From positions 1 through 64,000 of the forward strand of contig NZ_JBNPXF010000008.1 of NCBI RefSeq assembly GCF_050433445.1: a stretch of 64,000 nucleotides of DNA, written 5' to 3'. Both the position numbers and the translations under genes were made by a program. The notes beneath the pieces are model-generated. The model was not told the origin of the DNA. It ran no database searches and saw only the letters and a list, made by a program, of their open reading frames with translations. Of this stretch, positions 18,905 to 26,317 are shown piece after piece (position 1 is the first letter of the stretch; every line of letters begins with the position of its first letter). The stretch is from Kroppenstedtia sanguinis (GTDB taxonomy: Bacteria > Bacillota > Bacilli > Thermoactinomycetales > DSM-45169).

Positions 18905-19216
18905 TCAGATTTCAGCAAATTTCCCGGGGAATGTTTCCAGTTCTCCGTTCATCCAATCACCGATCCCATCCCCGGATCGGTGATTCTCCTTTTCTTCGTA
19001 CAAAGTTGATAATACGACTTCTGCTACCAGGCGGAGCAAAGTCTTGTCCACCATCAACTCCGGTACTCTTTTTATCACTGTGGCCTGACCCTGAAGAAGT
19101 TGTTTCAGTATGTTCAGGTGGATCACTTCTTCTTCACTCTGATGGCCGGTTCCCAATCTTGTCGATCGTCTACCGATAAGAGACTCCTTCGTTGCAATGT
19201 CTTCTTGTTGATTCAC
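18905..19216 (-). CDS. Hypothetical small protein, 103 aa
   Basis: A polar, helical frame (SEEEVIHLNILKQLLQGQ, LLRLVAEVVLSTLYEEKENH) ending 20 nt before rlmD on the same strand. The GTG start overlaps the TGA of a still smaller upstream frame (GTGA), as in translational coupling, and follows GGTGGGGACGCA. No known motif. Protein-like amino acid content favours a real gene, but it could be spurious. Confidence 0.45.
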   Translation of the reverse strand: MNQQEDIATKESLIGRRSTRLGTGHQSEEEVIHLNILKQLLQGQATVIKRVPELMVDKTLLRLVAEVVLSTLYEEKENHRSGDGIGDWMNGELETFPGKFAEI

Positions 19217-19317
19217 TGCGTCCCCACCATACTGGACATATATTGGACAGAGGTGTTCCCCACCACTTGGGCTGCCAACTGATCACCGACAAGAATCCCC
19301 AGAAACGGAACGATCAA
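19213..19317 (-). CDS. Possible tiny ORF coupled to the 103-aa gene, 34 aa
   Basis: From TTG 19317 the frame reads IVPFLGILVGDQLAAQVVGN...SSMVGTQ and its stop overlaps the next GTG. The hydrophobic start followed by a polar tail looks like a small membrane or spore-associated peptide. There is no strong ribosome site. It could be the tail of a degraded gene. Confidence 0.3.
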   Translation of the reverse strand: MIVPFLGILVGDQLAAQVVGNTSVQYMSSMVGTQ

Positions 19318-19511
19318 TACACAAAATATGCATCCGCTTTAGAGAATAAGAGTGATGAGCCCTATATTCCTTACAGGCCTTTATCAACTGACCAACCGAC
19401 GAACAAAAAATGATAAACCTCCCGTGGTGGGGAGGCTTGGGTACAACAAAAAAATTTTGTTCGGATGCTATGACACGGGAAAGTATTCTAATTTCAACGA
19501 CTTACCTGTGA

Positions 19512-19823
19512 TCACGAAGCGACGTCAATAACTGTCTTCTCTTTCTTGGCGGCATCCACCATCAGAATGACAGCTGTGATAATATGCATGATCATTCCCA
19601 CAAAGGGGATCCACGCCACACAGGAGGTGACGATTCCCAGGATACTGCCGTGCTTTGGGGCTCCACCACTGGCGGAAATAACCAAGGTGGCAATATGGAG
19701 CAGTAACATCACCACCAGAGCGTAGTAACCGCTTGCGATCACCAGAAGCCCCCCAAGCACAGGAATCCCCAGCAAAGCCTCAAAGCCACCACATACCCAC
19801 TTCATGATTCGTGCAGCTGACAA
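19512..19823 (-). CDS. Small integral membrane protein, 103 aa
   Basis: Three hydrophobic stretches (about residues 12-38, 40-56 and 67-93) with a polar lysine-rich tail. The TTG at 19823 follows TTTGGAGGTATTTT and is chosen over further upstream ATGs that would add unrelated residues. Family not recognised; topology resembles small YtrH/DUF4190-like proteins only in general terms. Confidence 0.6.
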   Translation of the reverse strand: MSAARIMKWVCGGFEALLGIPVLGGLLVIASGYYALVVMLLLHIATLVISASGGAPKHGSILGIVTSCVAWIPFVGMIMHIITAVILMVDAAKKEKTVIDVAS

Positions 19824-19929
19824 TAAAAATACCTCCAAACAGATAAGATATGATGTCCACGGCTTGTTCAAGCCATCACCCGGGATGACATGCGTCAAAT
19901 GCAGCATTTTCTCCACAGCATCCCGAGAT

Positions 19930-20190
19930 CATTTATTAAAGAGCCTGATGACTCTTCGACTACAAAATATAATTCTACGTGATTTAATTTTTCCCTTTTC
20001 AGGCCACGTAGTTTCCCTTCGCTGCCGCTTCCTCCTTGGGGGAAGCGGTTTGCCGTGGCGATATCCCCTCAGAGGCATCGACTCAACCGAACCTGGGTGA
20101 TCCCCCTCTCTTCCCGGGGTGATCCGTGGCAGGACGACTCCCATCGGGAAGAGTATACCATACATTTCTGTCTAAAGTTTGGCTCATTCT
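19930..20190 (-). ncRNA. Possible structured RNA leader
   Basis: Upstream of the small membrane protein (minus), about 250 nt without a credible gene show stacked hairpins: CCGCTTCC/GGAAGCGG (20048-20025), CTACGTG/CACGTAG (20011-19975), and an outer CGGTT/AACCG around CGATGCCTCTGAGGGGATATCG. The string CGCCACGGCAAACCGC faintly recalls a c-di-GMP-I motif, but the partner motif is absent. A weakly supported riboswitch-like leader. Confidence 0.3.
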
Positions 20191-20229
20191 CCCCTAGGAG
20201 AACTGGAATTGCCAAAAACTATTTTTTGT

Positions 20230-20432
20230 CAGGCACGTTGATTAGCCATATTTTAGAAAGGAACTAAGGTCGGGATGGTGGGGCGGTGAAGAGCCTTTGC
20301 GCTCTTTGCAAGAGATCGTAGCCGTCCCACCATCCCCGTCCCCTTAAGCGATATTTTACGATGGGGGAAATGGGAAGAGGGAAAGGATCGTTTCCTTCCC
20401 ATCATCCACTTTATGGTTCATCAACAGCCCTG
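20230..20432 (-). mobile_element. MITE-like element, family A, copy 3 (203 bp), with 9-bp TSD
   Basis: Ends CAGGCACGTTGATTAGCC and GGTTCATCAACAGCCCTG, flanked by perfect ATTTTTTGT copies (20221-20229, 20433-20441). Same core hairpin as copy 2, in inverse orientation. Confidence 0.9.
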
Positions 20433-20458
20433 ATTTTTTGTGAAACTCTGGTTGGCAT

Positions 20459-20497
20459 AAAAAGCACCGACCCCCTTCCCGGATCGGCGTTGTGGCG
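20459..20497 (-). terminator. Terminator of the ECF transporter operon
   Basis: On the minus strand CGCCGA...TCGGTG pair around a C/G-rich loop and are followed by CTTTTTA, just past the ecfA stop. Confidence 0.65.
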
Positions 20498-20507
20498 GCT
20501 TCATTAC

Positions 20508-21317
20508 TTATGATTCCCGGGCTTGACGGAGGGCTGTCACCAGCTCCTCCACGGTTAAAAACGTGTCGGATAAACCCAGCTCCGCACCGAGGCGGGCTAC
20601 TACCGGAAGCTCCAAGTGAGCCCGGCGGAGAAGATCGGGACGGGAAAAGATGTCCCGGGTCTCCCCGTCAAATAACACTCTCCCCTGGTTGAGAACGATG
20701 GTTCGTTCAAAGCATTCCGCGACAAAGTCCATGTCGTGAATGATGGTCAACACCCCTTTGCCCCGTCCGGTCAGAGTCCCGATGATCTGTCGGATTCGTT
20801 CTTTCCCCTGGGGATCCTGGGCGATGGTCGGCTCATCCAAGATGACGATGTCTGTATCCATGGCCACGACGGCGGCGATGCAGACCATTTTTTTCTCCGA
20901 CAGACTCAAATCCTGAGGGTTGACCTCCAAGCGTTGCTCCAGCCCCACCATTTTCAAGGCATCCAGGGCGTTTTGCCGAGCCGTTTCCGGATCCTGGCCA
21001 ATATTCAGCGGGCCAAAGAGAACCTCTTCCAATACGTTTCCTTTAAAGATCTGATCGTCGGGGTTTTGAAACACCAGACCGACTTGTCGCGCCAGGGATG
21101 CGGCAGTGGCCGCCCCGACATCGGTGTCTCCGACGGTGATTTCCCCTCGATCCGGTCTCAACAATCCTTTCAACAGCTTGACAAAAGTGGTTTTGCCCGC
21201 TCCATTCCGGCCGATGATGGCAGTGGGTCGATGGTCAAAGTGAAGGGTGATGTCCTGTAACACCGGGACATCCTTCTGGTATGAAAAGGAGAGATTCTCC
21301 ACACGGATCATCGTCAT
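20508..21317 (-). CDS. ecfA: ECF transporter ATPase subunit, 269 aa
   Basis: ABC ATPase that powers an energy-coupling-factor vitamin/metal importer. Walker A GRNGAGKTT (about residue 36), Q-loop VFQNPDDQIF, and signature DLSLSEKKMV, slightly unusual because the usual LSGGQ reads LSEKK. Walker B is IVILDEPT, with switch His in IIHDMDF. ATG overlaps the upstream ATPase stop (ATGA). With the preceding gene it makes the usual ATPase pair. The degenerate LSEKK signature may mean this is the asymmetric half-site. Confidence 0.88.
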   Translation of the reverse strand: MTMIRVENLSFSYQKDVPVLQDITLHFDHRPTAIIGRNGAGKTTFVKLLKGLLRPDRGEITVGDTDVGAATAASLARQVGLVFQNPDDQIFKGNVLEEVLFGPLNIGQDPETARQNALDALKMVGLEQRLEVNPQDLSLSEKKMVCIAAVVAMDTDIVILDEPTIAQDPQGKERIRQIIGTLTGRGKGVLTIIHDMDFVAECFERTIVLNQGRVLFDGETRDIFSRPDLLRRAHLELPVVARLGAELGLSDTFLTVEELVTALRQARES

Positions 21318-22150
21318 GTTTTCAACACCTCACGCGCTTCTTCCAGCGTGACCGGAAACAGGCCGGAATCCTTCCACCGCAGGTTCAATTGCTGGCAAAC
21401 CTTCGTGTAAATCGGCGCCTCCACCCCGTACTTCGCCAGATCTTCTCTTGAGTACACTTGCGCCGGGGCAGCAAAGTCCACCACCCGGCCATCATCCAAC
21501 AGCAGCACCTTGTCCGCGAAACGGGCGATTTTCTCCGGTTTGTGTTCTGTCAGGATCACGGTCATCCCTTGCCGTCTCAGACTTTGCACCGCTTGGAATA
21601 CCTCTTCCGAACCCTGGGGGTCCAGCTGGGAGGTGGGTTCGTCCAGGACAATTACCTGCGGCTTCATGGCGATGATCCCGGCGATGGCCATCCGCTGCAT
21701 CTGCCCTCCGGACAGATCGAAAGGGTTACGGTCTTTGTACTCCTCCAGCCCCATCAGCCGCAGTGCATCATCGATCCGCTCCATCATTTGCCGGCGCGGC
21801 ACGCCCATGTTCTCCAGTCCGAAAGCCACCTCCTCCAGCACGCTCAACTTGGAGCCGGTCACCTGGGTGAAGGGATTTTGAAAGACGATCCCCACTTTTC
21901 GCGACATCTCACTGATCGTGTGGGTTTTCACCTCTAGCCCGTCGACGATCACCTTGCCGCCATAGGCGCCGTGATAAAAGTGGGGAACCAACCCGACCAG
22001 TGCCTGGCACAGGGTGGATTTCCCTGACAGATTGCGCCCGATGATCCCGATGAATTCCCCGGTCTTCACCTCAAAGGAGATATCCTTCAAAGCTAGTTCC
22101 TGGGCTCCCGGATAGCGATATTTCAATCCTTCCACTATGAGTTTCTTCAT
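21314..22150 (-). CDS. ecfA: ECF transporter ATPase subunit (second), 278 aa
   Basis: Second ABC ATPase of the pair: Walker A GRNLSGKST, Q-loop VFQNPFTQVTG, canonical signature DLSGGQMQRMAIA, Walker B VIVLDEPTSQLDP, switch His in LTEHKPEKI. The ATG at 22150 follows CTGGAGGA and overlaps the ecfT end by 4 nt; upstream ATGs would only extend into a glycine-rich shadow. In Walker A the usual N-G-A is N-L-S, an uncommon form. Confidence 0.88.
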   Translation of the reverse strand: MKKLIVEGLKYRYPGAQELALKDISFEVKTGEFIGIIGRNLSGKSTLCQALVGLVPHFYHGAYGGKVIVDGLEVKTHTISEMSRKVGIVFQNPFTQVTGSKLSVLEEVAFGLENMGVPRRQMMERIDDALRLMGLEEYKDRNPFDLSGGQMQRMAIAGIIAMKPQVIVLDEPTSQLDPQGSEEVFQAVQSLRRQGMTVILTEHKPEKIARFADKVLLLDDGRVVDFAAPAQVYSREDLAKYGVEAPIYTKVCQQLNLRWKDSGLFPVTLEEAREVLKT

Positions 22151-22914
22151 AGAAAAATCCTCCAGACCGCCGCCGCCACCATCATGATCCATAATCCCCA
22201 CTGGATGGGGCGCGTGGCTACATACGCCTTTTCTTCATGAAGAAAAGTTTTTTCCCCCTTCGCGTTAAACCCCCGTACTTCCAGTGCCATCGCCCGCTCT
22301 TTCACATGGATCAACGAACTGAGCACCACGGGGCCGATCAGGGGCAGAAAGGCCTTCACCCGTACATACAGGCTCCCTTCCGTCTCCATCCCCCGGGAAC
22401 GTTGGGCATCGGTGATCCTTTTCATCGTGGACATCATCTGGGGAACGATCTGGAAGACAGAGACGAGAACATACCCAAAGCGGGGGGAGAGCCCCCGGCG
22501 CACCAGGGATTCCACCAAATTCGACGGCTTCGTCGTCAAAACCAGGATCAGAAAGGAACCGACGATATTGATCACCCGAAAGGTGATCAGCAGTGCAAAC
22601 AGCAGCCCCTCCCGGTAAAAGATGACCGGTCCCAAGGAGAAAAGAGGCGTTTCGTTGGTGGGGTGGAACAACCCCTGGATGAGAATCACCGTGATTAAAA
22701 TGAAAAAGACGAATCCGTAAACCGGTAGCGATTTTTGGAACACCTTTCCCATCCGGAGCAATAAAAGACTGAGTAACGTGCAGATCAGAGCCGTATACAA
22801 AGTGGGAACCAGGATCGGAAGGGCGATCGCCGCCAAAATATACATCATTTTATTGATCGGATCGATCCGGTGCAGGATGGAATCCCGGTCCACATAGAGA
22901 CTGATCGATTTCAC
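22147..22914 (-). CDS. ecfT: ECF transporter transmembrane protein EcfT, 255 aa
   Basis: Membrane coupling subunit: four to five hydrophobic segments within residues 25-130 and one at the C-terminus, plus the cytoplasmic coupling helices with ARS-like motifs (TDAQRSRGMETEG about residue 170). It follows the substrate-binding S component by 37 nt and overlaps the ATPase gene, so the four genes form one S-T-A-A operon. Confidence 0.88.
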   Translation of the reverse strand: MKSISLYVDRDSILHRIDPINKMMYILAAIALPILVPTLYTALICTLLSLLLLRMGKVFQKSLPVYGFVFFILITVILIQGLFHPTNETPLFSLGPVIFYREGLLFALLITFRVINIVGSFLILVLTTKPSNLVESLVRRGLSPRFGYVLVSVFQIVPQMMSTMKRITDAQRSRGMETEGSLYVRVKAFLPLIGPVVLSSLIHVKERAMALEVRGFNAKGEKTFLHEEKAYVATRPIQWGLWIMMVAAAVWRIFL

Positions 22915-22951
22915 GATGGCTTCACCGCCTTCCCGATGATCTCCCGCCGGA

Positions 22952-23557
22952 TCAATCCAGCTCTTCCACTTGATTGTTGCGGTTGAACATTTGCCTCACA
23001 TTGGCGGGGAGTCCCCGGTAGATGGCATAGGCGGCCAGGACAACCAACACCTTGTCCGGAAGGTCGACCACGATCTCATCGAGGAAGGAAGCCAACCAGA
23101 TGGAGGAGGTTTTGGCCATGACTGCAGCAAAGACGGCATCACCCCACAGATTTCCCGTCTGCCCGCCCCAGAAGGCGACATTGAGCGGAGTGGAGATCAT
23201 CACTGCGGTCAGACCGACAGCCAGCCCGACGATCACTGCTTTCCCCCAGCTTTGAATCCATCCTTTGTGGGTCATGACCCCGGCGATCAGCCCGATAAAG
23301 AGACTGGTAATTCCGTATACAAAGGAAATCGGATCCATGGTCAACCCATAGATCACATTGTTCACCACCCCGGAAATCGCCCCGATGACCGGTCCTGCCA
23401 ACATACTGGCCAGGATCGTCCCGATAGCATCCAGCCACAGCGGCAGTTTTAACACTCCGGCAAACAGCTTTCCAATGTAGTTGATCCCGACCGCCGCCGG
23501 AATCAAGACGAGTGAAGCCGTTGAAAAACGGAACGACCACATGCTTCTCTTTTCCAT
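22952..23557 (-). CDS. ECF transporter S (substrate-binding) component, 201 aa
   Basis: First gene of the operon: six hydrophobic segments with small residues (PLWLDAIGTILASMLAGPVIGAISG, FVYGITSLFIGLIAGV), typical of S components. ATG 23557 follows AAGGGGGAT. The ligand is not identifiable by eye; it has no BioY, ThiT, RibU or CbiM signature I recognise. The long 5' leader has a strong hairpin but no vitamin riboswitch I can name. Confidence 0.75.
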   Translation of the reverse strand: MEKRSMWSFRFSTASLVLIPAAVGINYIGKLFAGVLKLPLWLDAIGTILASMLAGPVIGAISGVVNNVIYGLTMDPISFVYGITSLFIGLIAGVMTHKGWIQSWGKAVIVGLAVGLTAVMISTPLNVAFWGGQTGNLWGDAVFAAVMAKTSSIWLASFLDEIVVDLPDKVLVVLAAYAIYRGLPANVRQMFNRNNQVEELD

Positions 23558-23726
23558 ATGCGATCCCCCTTGATCGATTTCTTCGGCTGTCCAGACCCGG
23601 CACATCCCCGATCCAGTCTCACCTCCGATCATACCCCTTTCGACTCGGGATGAATAGGCTATCTGTCCAGATCACCCTCTGTTTTCCTCCCTTTTGCCCG
23701 GAAAACTGCCTTGAACCGGCAACAAG

Positions 23727-23761
23727 GAAAGCACCGGGGGGATCTCCCACCCGGTGCTTTC
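23727..23761. other. Perfect hairpin in the ECF leader
   Basis: AAAGCACCGGG/CCCGGTGCTTT form an 11-bp perfect stem in the divergent region between the ECF operon (minus) and the 177-aa gene (plus). No T-run follows on either strand, so it is not a standard terminator; an RNA regulatory stem or operator is possible. Confidence 0.4.
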
Positions 23762-23887
23762 TGTCAGGATCACTAAAAACGTTATGATTTATGCGTTCAT
23801 GGACGGTCGGGATTGGGTTTCACATGACAGATGAATCCGTCATCTCCCGCATACAATGGGGCTAAAGAGAAACTGGAGGTGGGATAA

Positions 23888-24421
23888 ATGGATAGTTCCC
23901 AGGGGGAATCTCCAAAATCGAATCCGACTCCACTGGAACAGTCGGAGATGAAGAAACAAAGGGAAGAGAGCAGGCCCCGTCCGGAACGGATGGAGGCAGT
24001 GAAAAAAGCACTGGAACAGAGCTTGTTCGCTGAATCCATCCTGCTCACCATCTCCGGCCAAATCGCTGCCATTCCTGAAATGAAAGACCGACCCGGACTC
24101 GCGTCGATCACCGAAGAGAAAGTCCAAACCGGTTCTCTAAGGCTGACAGCTCAGGGGTGTCTTGAACGGATGGTCGGACAGGACTGGCACGAAACGGTGC
24201 TATCTCAATTGGTTCAGAGTATGTATGAAGCTCGTCGCCGGGACCGCCTCAAACGCGGGTATCTGATGGAACTGAAGCGAAATGCCCCGGAAGATGCTCG
24301 TCCGGCTGTGGAAAACTGGATCCAATGGGTGGATTATGCGGAGCTGACCCTTCAAGAAGCGATGGTTCATGCCCGGGAACTCATCGGTGGCCGCCAGTGG
24401 GATTATTTCGCCTCTTCATAG
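23888..24421 (+). CDS. Hypothetical protein, 177 aa
   Basis: Strong start: ATG after ACTGGAGGTGGGATAA. Soluble, charged and mainly helical, with a disordered N-terminus (residues 1-35, rich in S, P, E, K) and a helical body up to the end. No motif recognised. It stands 76 nt ahead of the superoxide dismutase gene, on the same strand, so the two may be co-transcribed. Confidence 0.7.
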   Translation: MDSSQGESPKSNPTPLEQSEMKKQREESRPRPERMEAVKKALEQSLFAESILLTISGQIAAIPEMKDRPGLASITEEKVQTGSLRLTAQGCLERMVGQDWHETVLSQLVQSMYEARRRDRLKRGYLMELKRNAPEDARPAVENWIQWVDYAELTLQEAMVHARELIGGRQWDYFASS

Positions 24422-24497
24422 GAGGCCATCTCCGCACCAGCCCCTCTCTATCCACATATGCTGGAAGAAGAAACGATTTGGATGAGGTGAAAAGAAC

Positions 24498-25472
24498 ATG
24501 CAAGCTTATTCAGATCCTTATCACAGGGGGCTCAGACAACAGATTTTCACCCTAATTCAGGACACTCGCCGACTTCTTGCCGAGTGGGAAGATTCCCATC
24601 CCTCAGTGGAGGAGCGCAATCGACTCCTGTCCCAGCTGGACCAAATGGAACAGAGCGCCACCTTTCCAGGTATGACATGGAGTCAGCTGTCCTGGTTATA
24701 TCAAAAGGTGTTTGAGCTTCACGAAAAAGGAACACAGCAACCTGCCCCCGTTGCCTTTGAATCTCTCCCTTCTCTCCGCGGAGAAGTGGAAGGGCAATCT
24801 GAATCCCCGAAAGGGAAAAAAGAAGATGCTTCCGTCCCCGTGCAGCCCGTCCCCATCGGTCACCACGTTCTTCCCCCACTCCCCTACGCCTATGACGCAC
24901 TGGAACCCCACATTGATGAAAAGACGATGCGGCTGCACCACGACAAACACCACAAAAGCTATGTGGAGGGTCTCAACAAAGCAGAAAAGATGATGGCCAA
25001 GGCCCGGAAGACCGGAGATTTTGAGCTGATCAAACACTGGGAGCGGGAAGCGGCTTTCAATGGAGCCGGCCACTATCTCCACACCATCTTCTGGGAAATC
25101 ATGTCTCCCCAGGGAGGCGGAAAACCCAAGGGAGAGATTGCAAAACAGATCCTTCAGGATTTCGGCAGTTTGGAGTCATTTAAAAAACATTTTTCCCAAG
25201 CAGCGGAAAAAGTGGAGGGCGGTGGCTGGGCAATCCTAGTGTGGTCCCCCCGTTCCCACCGTCTGGAGATCCTGCAGGCGGAAAAGCACCAAAACCTGAG
25301 CCAGTGGGATGTGGTTCCGCTCCTAGTATTGGACGTCTGGGAACATGCCTATTATCTCAAGTACAACAACGATCGCAAGAAATACATCCATGCTTGGTGG
25401 AACCTGGTCTGCTGGAGCGCTGTTAACCATCGTTATCTGAAAGCAAGGAGGTTGCGGTGGAAACCTTACTAA
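24498..25472 (+). CDS. sodF: Fe/Mn superoxide dismutase with N-terminal extension, 324 aa
   Basis: Converts superoxide to peroxide. The catalytic part occupies about residues 118-320, with metal-ligand regions RLHHDKHHKSYV, GHYLHTIFWE and LDVWEHAYYLKY (Asp and His). Residues 1-115 form an extra helical, proline/lysine-linked extension; Bacillus SodF also carries an extended N-terminus, though the function is unknown. The ATG at 24498 is followed at once by this extension; the ribosome site GGATGAGGTGAAAAG is acceptable. No signal peptide. Confidence 0.88.
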   Translation: MQAYSDPYHRGLRQQIFTLIQDTRRLLAEWEDSHPSVEERNRLLSQLDQMEQSATFPGMTWSQLSWLYQKVFELHEKGTQQPAPVAFESLPSLRGEVEGQSESPKGKKEDASVPVQPVPIGHHVLPPLPYAYDALEPHIDEKTMRLHHDKHHKSYVEGLNKAEKMMAKARKTGDFELIKHWEREAAFNGAGHYLHTIFWEIMSPQGGGKPKGEIAKQILQDFGSLESFKKHFSQAAEKVEGGGWAILVWSPRSHRLEILQAEKHQNLSQWDVVPLLVLDVWEHAYYLKYNNDRKKYIHAWWNLVCWSAVNHRYLKARRLRWKPY

Positions 25473-25492
25473 GAAAAACGTCCATCCTATGT

Positions 25493-25520
25493 AAAAAGGG
25501 CGGGTGATCCCCGCCCCCAG
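25493..25520 (-). terminator. Terminator of the Q-rich gene
   Basis: Minus strand GGGCGGGGATCACCCGCCC followed by TTTTTAC. It could also stop transcription from the dismutase gene on the other strand, but there is no T-run that way. Confidence 0.6.
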
Positions 25521-25563
25521 CCTGATGTTCAGGCCGTCAATCAAAGGCTTCGGCTCTTCGTCT

Positions 25564-25857
25564 TCAATATTGTTGGTATCCGGAGGGCTTGCTGATTGAC
25601 TGGGCTTGTTGAATCTTTTGTTGGGCTTGGCCCAATTCCTGCGTCGCTTGTTGCAATTGTTGCTGCTGTTGGGTGTTCAACTGAGTTCCCTGGCTCTGCT
25701 GCAATTGCTGAACTTGTTGCTGGGCTTGCTGCAATTGCTGCTGAGCTTGTTGCAGTGCCTGGGGATTAGCCTGGGATTGGGCCTGTTGAACTTGTTGCAT
25801 CGCTTGACGTGCCGCCTGAACGGCTTGCTGGAACTGCTGTTGTCCTTGCTGTTGCAT
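25564..25857 (-). CDS. Glutamine-rich coiled-coil protein, 97 aa
   Basis: About 40% glutamine in heptad-like runs (QQVQQAQ, QQLQQAQQQVQQLQQ). The ATG at 25857 is 8 nt after AGGGGGCG, so it is favoured over the ATGs at 25863 and 25911. It has its own terminator. Small Q-rich proteins of this kind occur in spore-forming Bacillota and may be coat-associated; function is not known. The opposite strand reads as a leucine-rich shadow and is rejected. Confidence 0.6.
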   Translation of the reverse strand: MQQQGQQQFQQAVQAARQAMQQVQQAQSQANPQALQQAQQQLQQAQQQVQQLQQSQGTQLNTQQQQQLQQATQELGQAQQKIQQAQSISKPSGYQQY

Positions 25858-25965
25858 AATCATCGCCCCCTGATCCAAATTTGACGGGCGGCCGAAATAG
25901 ACCCGCCACATGTTAGAGTGCGACGGGAAAAAGAAAGTTATTCTCCATAATCGGGAAATAAAAAG

Positions 25966-25993
25966 AAAAAACCTGTCGGATTCGACAGGTTAT
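25966..25993 (-). terminator. Terminator of the 98-aa membrane protein gene
   Basis: AACCTGTCG/CGACAGGTT stem with a short loop, then TTTTTTC on the minus strand. The stem overlaps the last codon region of the gene. Confidence 0.8.
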
Positions 25994-26286
25994 TGTTTGA
26001 CACGACGCCGGGCCTGCAGAGCAAAGTATGCAAAAAAAAGACTGACCAGTCCGTTAATCGCGTTGTGCTCCGCAAGGAAAAACTGAACCATCGCATTTCC
26101 CAACAGGAGCAAGCTTAAAAGAAGATAGACTCCCCGGGAAAAGGGATTTCCCCGAAATTCAAAGAGGATGATGAAAAAATACAACGCGATCACCATAAAG
26201 TGGACCGCATAGGGCGGTTCATCCTGTAGGTAAAGAATTCCCGAACCCAGGAAAAACAGGACGATCGCCCCATAAAGGATTTGCAT
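25990..26286 (-). CDS. Small membrane protein, 98 aa
   Basis: Four hydrophobic helices separated by short loops and a basic RRRVKQ tail, so probably an inner-membrane protein. The ATG at 26286 follows GAGGTG; a longer frame from 26337 would overlap gatB. It lies directly behind gatB but has a separate start site and its own terminator. Family not recognised. Confidence 0.65.
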   Translation of the reverse strand: MQILYGAIVLFFLGSGILYLQDEPPYAVHFMVIALYFFIILFEFRGNPFSRGVYLLLSLLLLGNAMVQFFLAEHNAINGLVSLFFAYFALQARRRVKQ

Positions 26287-26317
26287 GTAAAACACCTCAT
26301 TTAGTCTTTGAGGACTT

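Noticed and set aside
20005..20060. c-di-GMP-I riboswitch
   Set aside because: GGCAAACC and a following hairpin are there, but the conserved receptor part after the hairpin is missing.
25606..25884. Leucine-rich ORF on the plus strand
   Set aside because: It is the shadow of the Q-rich gene; it has no ribosome site, and the minus strand has both a site and a terminator.
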